64,000 nt of DNA from Bordetella genomosp. 5 (GTDB lineage Bacteria; Pseudomonadota; Gammaproteobacteria; Burkholderiales; Burkholderiaceae_B): the NCBI RefSeq assembly GCF_002261475.1, contig NZ_NEVN01000004.1:310001-374000 (forward strand). The letters are read 5' to 3'. The translations under genes were made by a program, and so were the position numbers. Shown in pieces: positions 58,378-64,000 of the stretch (position 1 is the stretch's first letter; each line of letters starts with the position of its first letter). The notes beneath the pieces are model-generated. The model was not told where the DNA came from, did no database searches, and saw nothing but the letters and a program-made list of their open reading frames with translations.

Positions 58378-59538
58378 TCAAGCCAGCAGTCCTTTCGCGA
58401 TGGTGTTGCGCTGGATCTCGCTGGTACCGGTGACGATGCGGTAGAGCCGCAGCCGCCGGAAGATGAACTCGACGGGGTGGTTCTTGGTGACGCCGACGTT
58501 GCCGTGGATCTGCATGGCCTTGTCTGCGATCTCGAAGCAGCGCTCCGAGACGAACAGTTTGCACATGGCGGCGAGCTCCCTGACGTCCTCGCCCGCGTCC
58601 GCGCGCTCGGCCGCTGCCAGGACCATCTGCTCGCAGGCATACAGCGCCGTCGCCATGTCGGCCAGCATGTGCTGGATGGCCTGGAACCGACTGATGGGCC
58701 CGCCGAACTGCTGGCGTGTCTTGGCGTAGTCCAGGGCCATGCGAAATGCCTGGCGCGCCAGGCCGATCATCGTGGGGCAGTGGAGCAGCCGATTCACACT
58801 GATGCGGTTCATGGCGATGCGAAAGCCCCCACCGGCCGTGCCGATCAGGTTCTTCCTGGGCACCCGCACCTTGTCGAGCACAATGTCGGCATCGACATAC
58901 TGGCCGGTCATCGGGACGCAGTCGAAGGTTAGCCGCACGCCGGGTGCGTCGAGATCGATCAGCAGGGCCGAGATGCCATCGACGCCTTTGTCCGGGTCTG
59001 TCACGCACAGGGTGACGGCGAAATCAGCGAAGGTCGATGCGGAGATGTAGTGTTTGACGCCCGTGACGATGTAGTCGTCGCCGTCTTCCACAGCCAGCGT
59101 GTGCAGATTGGTGGCGTCCGATCCGGACTGCGGCTCCGTCATGGCAAAGCACGCACCACGTTCGGCGCGGATCACCGGCATGATGTATCGCTCGAGCTGG
59201 TAGGGCGTGGCGTGGGCGACGAGATTGCCGATCCGCGACGGCCCGCCCCAGTCGCCCAGCACATGGGGAAACAGGATGGCGCCGGACGCCGCGACATCGT
59301 CTTTCAGCACGCACAGATCGCGGTAGGGCAGGTCCTGACCGCCCAGATCGCGGGGCAACTGCAGGCCATACAGACCCAGTTCGCGGGAGCGCCGCCAAAC
59401 GGACCTGACCAGTTCGCGGGAGAATTTATCCTCATAGCCAAGCCCGAGCGAGCGTTCGAGGGGGATCAGCTCGTCGTGCAGGTAGTGATGCAGGCGCTCA
59501 CGTAGCGCGGCAAGGGGCGGGGCAGGCTGGATCATCAT
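58378..59538 (-). CDS. Acyl-CoA dehydrogenase
   Basis: FAD enzyme introducing the alpha-beta double bond into an acyl-CoA. 386 residues with the three-domain layout. Segments are CFAMTEPQSGSDATNLHTLA (flavin-binding loop), DDYIVTGVKHYISAS, and FGGPISRFQAIQHMLADMAT with the C-terminal IHGNVGVTKNHPVEFIFRRL then YRIVTGTSEIQRNTIAKGLL. The catalytic glutamate position is not obvious to me. It is divergent from a LysR gene at 59622, which probably regulates it. Confidence 0.93.
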   Translation of the reverse strand: MMIQPAPPLAALRERLHHYLHDELIPLERSLGLGYEDKFSRELVRSVWRRSRELGLYGLQLPRDLGGQDLPYRDLCVLKDDVAASGAILFPHVLGDWGGPSRIGNLVAHATPYQLERYIMPVIRAERGACFAMTEPQSGSDATNLHTLAVEDGDDYIVTGVKHYISASTFADFAVTLCVTDPDKGVDGISALLIDLDAPGVRLTFDCVPMTGQYVDADIVLDKVRVPRKNLIGTAGGGFRIAMNRISVNRLLHCPTMIGLARQAFRMALDYAKTRQQFGGPISRFQAIQHMLADMATALYACEQMVLAAAERADAGEDVRELAAMCKLFVSERCFEIADKAMQIHGNVGVTKNHPVEFIFRRLRLYRIVTGTSEIQRNTIAKGLLA

Positions 59539-59621
59539 GTCTCCTTGGGATAGTGCCAGCTTGACAGCGTTCCTAGCGTTCGCAATTATCGTCTTCTGTT
59601 TCTTGATAACCAGGCGGAATC

Positions 59622-60530
59622 ATGCGGCTCGAGGATCTGGACTACTTTCTGGCGGTCGCGCGGGCGGGCCATGTGGGACGCGCCGCCGATGGCATGGGTA
59701 TCAGTCAGCCCGCGCTGACCAAGGGCATACGTCGCCTGGAAGAGGCGCTGCAACTGCAGCTGTTCGTGCGCACGCCCAAGGGGATGGAGCTCACCATGCC
59801 GGGCAAGGTGTTCTATCAGCGCAGCCTGCAGGCGCGCCGCGATCTGGACGACGCGCTGCGGGAGGCGGGCGATCTGCATCGCGGCAGCATCGGGCTCGTC
59901 AGGGTGGGCGTGACGCCCTTGCTGGTCGACCCCGTCTTTAATGGCGCCTGCGTGGATCTGATGGCACAACGGCCAGCGGCCAAGATCAATGTGACGGTCT
60001 CGCTCAACGACGCGCTGATCCCCGCGCTGCGGCAGGGGCAGCTCGACTTCTCGATCAGCTCGCTACACGATTCCGCGGCGCCCGCGGAGTTCGATCGAAT
60101 TCCCCTGTTTCGCGACAGCCTGTTCGTTGCCGCGCGGGCGGGGCATCCGCTGTTCGACCGAGCAAAGATTCGTTTCGATCATCTGATCGGGTTTGGCTGG
60201 ATGTTGCCTGGCCTGCAGGTGGCTTCGCGGCGCTGGCTCGAAACGCGTTTCGAGCAGCGGGGAGCCGCGCCTCCCGAGATCGTGATCGAGTCGAATTCGT
60301 CGGTATCGAGCCTGGTGAGTGTGCTGCACGGCACGGATCTGCTGACCGTGATCAGCGAGATTACGCTGCGCTCCGAGGCAGGCAAGGGACTCTCGGCGGT
60401 ACCGCTGGAGGATGTGACCTGGCATCGCGAGATCGGCATCATGACGCGACGCGGCGGTTATCTGTCGCCGCTGGCGCAACGGTTCATCGAAATTCTGCGC
60501 GAGCGCGCGGCAAAGCGCGCCGCGCGCTGA
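59622..60530 (+). CDS. LysR-family transcriptional regulator
   Basis: 302 residues. The winged helix is MRLEDLDYFLAVARAGHVGR, then AADGMGISQPALTKGIRRLE and LFVRTPKGMELTMPGK. The effector domain starts near residue 90 (GLVRVGVTPLLVDPVFNGAC). It reads away from the acyl-CoA dehydrogenase (83-base gap) and converges with the Bug receptor gene 9 bases later. It could control both, and the acyl-CoA ligase beyond. Confidence 0.93.
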   Translation: MRLEDLDYFLAVARAGHVGRAADGMGISQPALTKGIRRLEEALQLQLFVRTPKGMELTMPGKVFYQRSLQARRDLDDALREAGDLHRGSIGLVRVGVTPLLVDPVFNGACVDLMAQRPAAKINVTVSLNDALIPALRQGQLDFSISSLHDSAAPAEFDRIPLFRDSLFVAARAGHPLFDRAKIRFDHLIGFGWMLPGLQVASRRWLETRFEQRGAAPPEIVIESNSSVSSLVSVLHGTDLLTVISEITLRSEAGKGLSAVPLEDVTWHREIGIMTRRGGYLSPLAQRFIEILRERAAKRAAR

Positions 60531-60539
60531 CGCGGCCGC

Positions 60540-61538
60540 TCAGTTTGCCTGCAGCCCCAGCTTCTGGATCAACGGGCCGTATCGGTTCGACTCGTCGGCG
60601 ATCATTTTGCGAAAGTCGTCCGGCGTGCCCGCGATGGGCGTGAACGACTGAGATTGCAGGGCCTCCTTGATGGCCTCCTGAGCCACCGCATTGTTCAGCG
60701 CAAGATTGAGTCGATCGATGATGGCCTGGGGCGTTCCCTTGGGAACGGCGATGCCGCCCCAACTGCCGCTCTCGAAGCCTGCATAGCCCGCCTCCGCGAC
60801 CGTGGGCACCTTGGGCAGGGAAATGGCCCGCTGCGCGCTCGTCACCGCGATAGGCCGCACCTTGTCGCCCTGGATGAAGGGCAGGGCAGGCGCAACCGCG
60901 ATGATGCCCACGCCGACCTGCCCGCCCACCAGGTCATTGAGCATGTTGCTGCCGCCCCGGTACGGCACATGCACGGCGTCGATGCCGAAGTGCTGCTTCA
61001 CCGCTTCGAAGGTGAGATGCATCGACGAGCCGACGCCGGGACTGCCGTAGCTGAGCTTGCCCGGGTTCGCCTTGGCATACGCGGCGAGTTCGGCCAGGTT
61101 GTGAATCGGCAGGCTGCTGTTGACCAGGATCACGTGCGGCGACACGCTGATGCCGCCGACGGGGACGAGGTCGGTAATCGGGTCGAACGGCAACTTGGGG
61201 CTCAAGTGCTTGGCGATCGCGAAGTTGCCGCCGTATTCCAGTAGCGTGTAGCCGTCGGGCGCCGCGCTGGCGGCCTTGGCGCCGCCGATGGTGCCCCCGC
61301 CTCCACCCACGTTTTCCACGATGATGTTTTGACCGAGCTCGCGGCCGAGCGGCTCGGCGACCAGCCGGGCGATGTAGTCGAACTGGCCGCCGGCGGTGAA
61401 TGGAACGATCAGCCGGATGGGCCGGCTGGGGTAGTCCGCCGCACGCGCCAGCGCGGGCTGCAAGAGGGTCAGCGCCGCGGCGAACATGACGAGGATCGCG
61501 CGCAGCAGGGGCCTCGGACGGGAGTCGGGTAGGTACAC
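60540..61538 (-). CDS. Bug-family tripartite tricarboxylate transporter receptor
   Basis: Periplasmic solute receptor of 332 residues. The GTG at 61538 follows AGGAGA by five bases and opens a signal peptide (AILVMFAAALTLLQPALARA). The mature part starts ADYPSRPIRLIVPFTAGGQF, with NIIVENVGGGGGTIGG, APDGYTLLEYGG and VHVPYRGGSNMLNDLVGGQV, the Bug pattern. Longer in-frame codons up to 62393 lie over the divergent ligase gene and are not coding. Its partner ligase starts 222 bases away on the other strand. Confidence 0.93.
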   Translation of the reverse strand: MYLPDSRPRPLLRAILVMFAAALTLLQPALARAADYPSRPIRLIVPFTAGGQFDYIARLVAEPLGRELGQNIIVENVGGGGGTIGGAKAASAAPDGYTLLEYGGNFAIAKHLSPKLPFDPITDLVPVGGISVSPHVILVNSSLPIHNLAELAAYAKANPGKLSYGSPGVGSSMHLTFEAVKQHFGIDAVHVPYRGGSNMLNDLVGGQVGVGIIAVAPALPFIQGDKVRPIAVTSAQRAISLPKVPTVAEAGYAGFESGSWGGIAVPKGTPQAIIDRLNLALNNAVAQEAIKEALQSQSFTPIAGTPDDFRKMIADESNRYGPLIQKLGLQAN

Positions 61539-61620
61539 AGTTGTCTCCTGATTTGGAATGTCACGCCAGGCTGTCGTAGTCGCCTGTTGCCACCTATTTG
61601 ACGCGCCCGATTCCGCCTCG

Positions 61621-61660
61621 CGATGCCGCAATGGCTGATTTCGATAATCAGCGGGCATCG
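61621..61660 (+). promoter_or_regulatory. Nested palindrome in the receptor/ligase divergent region
   Basis: An inner perfect dyad CTGATT-TCGAT-AATCAG (61635-61651) sits inside an outer perfect pair CGATGCC (61621-61627) and GGCATCG (61654-61660). The spacing suits a dimer- or tetramer-binding regulator such as a LysR protein. It lies between the two divergent starts (61538 and 61761). Confidence 0.6.
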
Positions 61661-61760
61661 AGTCGGCCGATAACGCTGCGGTATCGGAAACGCATGCGGC
61701 GTTATGCCATGGCCCGACCGCTTGCCTCACGATGCCGCTACACATCGACGGAGGCTTTCC

Positions 61761-63317
61761 ATGAATCAAGGACGATATACCACCCGCAACGCGGCGTACT
61801 GGCGCGACCGTCCCGCCATCATCCACGGTGATCGGACGGTGAGTTTCGGCCAGTTGGAAACCCGCTCCAATCGCCTGGCCAACGCCCTGTTGGGCCTGGG
61901 TCTGGTCAAGGGGGACCGCGTGGCCATTCAGGCCTGGAACTGCGCGGAAATCATCGAGCTCGAGTGCGCGCTGTACAAGGCCGGATTGGTGAAAGTGGCG
62001 CTGAACGCACGGCTCTCTCTGCGCGAGGTCGTCGAGACAGTGAACAATGCGCAGGCTGGCGTATTCATCGTCGACCCTGCACACGGGGATGGCGTGGCCG
62101 AGATCGCGGGCGAGTTGACGGCGGTCCGGCACATGATCGTGACTGGGGGCGCGTCGATGCACGGATGGACGTCGTACGAATCGTTCATCGAAGCCGGTGC
62201 CGATCGCAACCCGGATGTCGACATGGCGGCCGATGATCTGGCGGTACTGCACTTTACGTCCGGCTCCACCGGCAAGCTCAAGGCGGCCATGCAGACTGTG
62301 GGCAACCGTATGGCATCGCTGCGCAAGGTGGTGATGGGTCGCATGCGGGCCAACCCCGGCGAGGTGCTGGCGCTTGCGGGACCGATCACACATGCGAGTG
62401 GCATGTTCATGCAGCCGTTTCTATTCCAGGGCGGCACGATCCTGCTGCACGACCGATTCGATCCCGAGACATTCCTGGCGTCGGCGGCGCGGCATCGCGC
62501 TGCCTTCAGCTTCATGGTGCCCACCATGGTCAACATGCTGATCGCCGAACCCAGTCTGCACCGGCACGATCTGAGCGCGTTGCGGCAGATTTCCTATGGC
62601 GGCGCGCCCATGGCGCCGGCGCGCATCCGCGAGGCCTGGGACGCGCTGGGGCCGAAGCTCAGCCAGGGCTACGGCACCGGTGAAACCACCGGCGGCCTGG
62701 CGCTGTTGAGCACGCTCGACCATGCGCATGCGCTCGCGTCATGCCCGGAGCGGCTGTCGTCTTGCGGCCGCCTTTTTGGCGAGGGGGAGCTTGTGCTGGC
62801 GGACGAGGCGGGCAGGCCGGTGGCACAGGGCGAGGTGGGCGAAATCACCGTGCGCGGCCCGGACGTGTTCGCGGGGTATTGGGGCGAGCCGGAACTGTCT
62901 GCCCAGGCGCTGCGCGACGGCTGGCTGCACACGGGCGACCTCGCCCGAATGGACGATGAAGGATTCGTCTACATCGTGGATCGCAAGAAAGACATGATCA
63001 TCACCGGCGGGTTCAACGTGTATCCCACCGAAGTGGAGCAGGCGCTGTATCAGCATCCCGATGTGTACGAGGCCTGCGTGTTCGGCATCCCGGATGATAA
63101 GTGGGGCGAGGCGATCAAGGCGGTGCTCGTGCTCAAGCCCGGTGCACGAACCGGCGAGGCCGAGCTGATGGCGCACTGCCGCGCGCATCTGGCGGATTTC
63201 AAGAAGCCGCGCAGTATCGACATCGTGGCAGAGCTGCCCAAGAACGCGAACGGCAAGCTCGCGCGCAAGCCGTTGCGCGACGCCTACTGGGAGGGGCAGG
63301 AACGCAAGGTGGGGTGA
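61761..63317 (+). CDS. AMP-forming acyl-CoA synthetase
   Basis: ANL-superfamily ligase of 518 residues. The P-loop is LHFTSGSTGKLKAAM near residue 168. Later motifs are LSQGYGTGETTGGLALL, WLHTGDLARMDDEGFVYIVD and the hinge RKKDMIITGGFNVYPTEVEQ. The catalytic C-terminal lysine is in PKNANGKLARKPLRD. The ATG at 61761 has GGAGG eight bases upstream. With the divergent Bug receptor it suggests capture and CoA activation of an exogenous acid; the acid cannot be named. Confidence 0.92.
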   Translation: MNQGRYTTRNAAYWRDRPAIIHGDRTVSFGQLETRSNRLANALLGLGLVKGDRVAIQAWNCAEIIELECALYKAGLVKVALNARLSLREVVETVNNAQAGVFIVDPAHGDGVAEIAGELTAVRHMIVTGGASMHGWTSYESFIEAGADRNPDVDMAADDLAVLHFTSGSTGKLKAAMQTVGNRMASLRKVVMGRMRANPGEVLALAGPITHASGMFMQPFLFQGGTILLHDRFDPETFLASAARHRAAFSFMVPTMVNMLIAEPSLHRHDLSALRQISYGGAPMAPARIREAWDALGPKLSQGYGTGETTGGLALLSTLDHAHALASCPERLSSCGRLFGEGELVLADEAGRPVAQGEVGEITVRGPDVFAGYWGEPELSAQALRDGWLHTGDLARMDDEGFVYIVDRKKDMIITGGFNVYPTEVEQALYQHPDVYEACVFGIPDDKWGEAIKAVLVLKPGARTGEAELMAHCRAHLADFKKPRSIDIVAELPKNANGKLARKPLRDAYWEGQERKVG

Positions 63318-63383
63318 AATGGCTGTCGTGTGAACCGCAGGCCGCCTGTGCGGCCGCGTCCGCTCCGGCGCCGGAACACGCGG

Positions 63384-64000
63384 TCATAGATGCCGATGAC
63401 TGCATCCCATCGGCACACCCAGCATCTCGCCGATCGCGTTCGCCAGGTTTCTCGCGCTGGCTTCGTCCAGTCCGTCGGTGCGGATCATGCGGTAGCCGAA
63501 CGCGAAGCTGTATTGCCAGTCGAGCTCGAGGATGGTGTACGCGCGGCCGTCGGGGGCGTGCCACTGGACGGTCGGGTCGGCGTAGGCCGCGCCGATGAAG
63601 TCGAGATAGCTGCCGTAGGGCGGCAAGTCGTCGAGGGGCTGGGTGCTGCCGGGCAGCGTGGGTACGCTGAGGTTCTCACCCACGTGGACCGCGGGATCGG
63701 GGCCCTCATAGGCGAGCAGCAGCAGCCCGAACGGGCGCGGGTCCGCGTCGTAGGCTTGCGCGGCATCCGGGCTCATGAGGGCGCGGGCGGCGGGGCCCAT
63801 GCGGTAGTACGGGCTGCGCCAATCGCTGCCTTCATTGTCGGCGAAGGTATTGTCGAAGGCGATGCCGCGGGAGATGAGCAGCGCCAGCGTGTCGGCCATG
63901 CCCGCGTTGGCATGCAGCGGCAGATCCGCGGGCAGGGCGCCCGCGCGCATGTAGAGCGCCAGCACGTCGGCCGGCGTGCGCGTGCGGGCGTCGTATTGGT
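63384..64000 (-). CDS. Unknown protein, C-terminal part (cut by right edge)
   Basis: The visible 205 residues end at the stop at 63384 and the frame continues open through the right edge. Segments include TPADVLALYMRAGALPADLP, SDWRSPYYRMGPAARALMSP, GLLLLAYEGPDPAVHVGENL and QWHAPDGRAYTILELDWQYS. It looks soluble, with no membrane segment or known catalytic motif in this part, and ends GVPMGCSHRHL. It converges with the acyl-CoA synthetase gene. The family is not recognised. Confidence 0.65.
   Translation of the reverse strand, partial: QYDARTRTPADVLALYMRAGALPADLPLHANAGMADTLALLISRGIAFDNTFADNEGSDWRSPYYRMGPAARALMSPDAAQAYDADPRPFGLLLLAYEGPDPAVHVGENLSVPTLPGSTQPLDDLPPYGSYLDFIGAAYADPTVQWHAPDGRAYTILELDWQYSFAFGYRMIRTDGLDEASARNLANAIGEMLGVPMGCSHRHL

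Overview
The window is GC-rich, densely coding DNA from a betaproteobacterium, most probably family Alcaligenaceae (Bordetella/Achromobacter relatives). The main reasons are two Bug-type tripartite tricarboxylate receptors, a pertactin-like autotransporter beta-domain, the iscRSUA-hscBA-fdx-iscX layout, the tig-clpP-clpX-lon block and many LysR/acyl-CoA genes. The assignment rests on gene content and protein character only; genus cannot be fixed by eye.

Layout. 1-2311 (minus): a Fur-box-preceded fecI-fecR-TonB receptor iron-uptake regulatory unit, cut by the left edge. 2345-8437 (minus): dapC-dapD-dapE-prmB-yheS, a lysine/meso-diaminopimelate operon with two ribosome-associated genes. 8485-14729: tRNA-Leu(UAG), a nine-copy 13-nt tandem repeat, small unknown genes, a lipoprotein phosphatase-like gene, an autotransporter barrel with no passenger, two cold-shock protein genes with long leaders around a DUF924 gene, and a YqhA-type membrane protein. 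14974-21149: trigger factor, ClpP, ClpX and Lon, with a clear sigma-32 type promoter before lon. 21465-28733: a Bug receptor with a hydroxyacid dehydrogenase, then lexA with an SOS box, an aromatic aminotransferase, uvrB and a low-molecular-weight tyrosine phosphatase. 28975-34615: the complete ISC iron-sulfur assembly operon behind a 25-bp IscR site. 34816-35703: a methylglyoxal synthase-like protein that looks like a tandem domain duplication.

35740-45177: a divergent enoyl-CoA hydratase and a branched-chain-type ABC importer / acyl-CoA ligase / thiolase / TetR operon, with a candidate TetR operator in the divergent gap. The importer ATPase livG is broken by a one-base frameshift. 45246-51760 (minus): RpfE-like gene, recJ, prfB (with the classical programmed +1 frameshift), a short-chain dehydrogenase, lysS and a small membrane protein. 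51894-54728: lolC-lolD-tatD. 54824-64000: an accessory catabolic region with two LysR regulators, an MHS-family transporter, an acyl-CoA dehydrogenase, a second Bug receptor, an acyl-CoA ligase and an unknown gene cut by the right edge.

Most of the window is conserved housekeeping DNA. No CRISPR array, insertion sequence, prophage or recognisable defence system was seen. The best candidates for something little described are the duplicated methylglyoxal synthase fold, the passenger-less autotransporter, the IscR variant with stretched cluster-ligand spacing, and several short tandem-repeat arrays in intergenic DNA.
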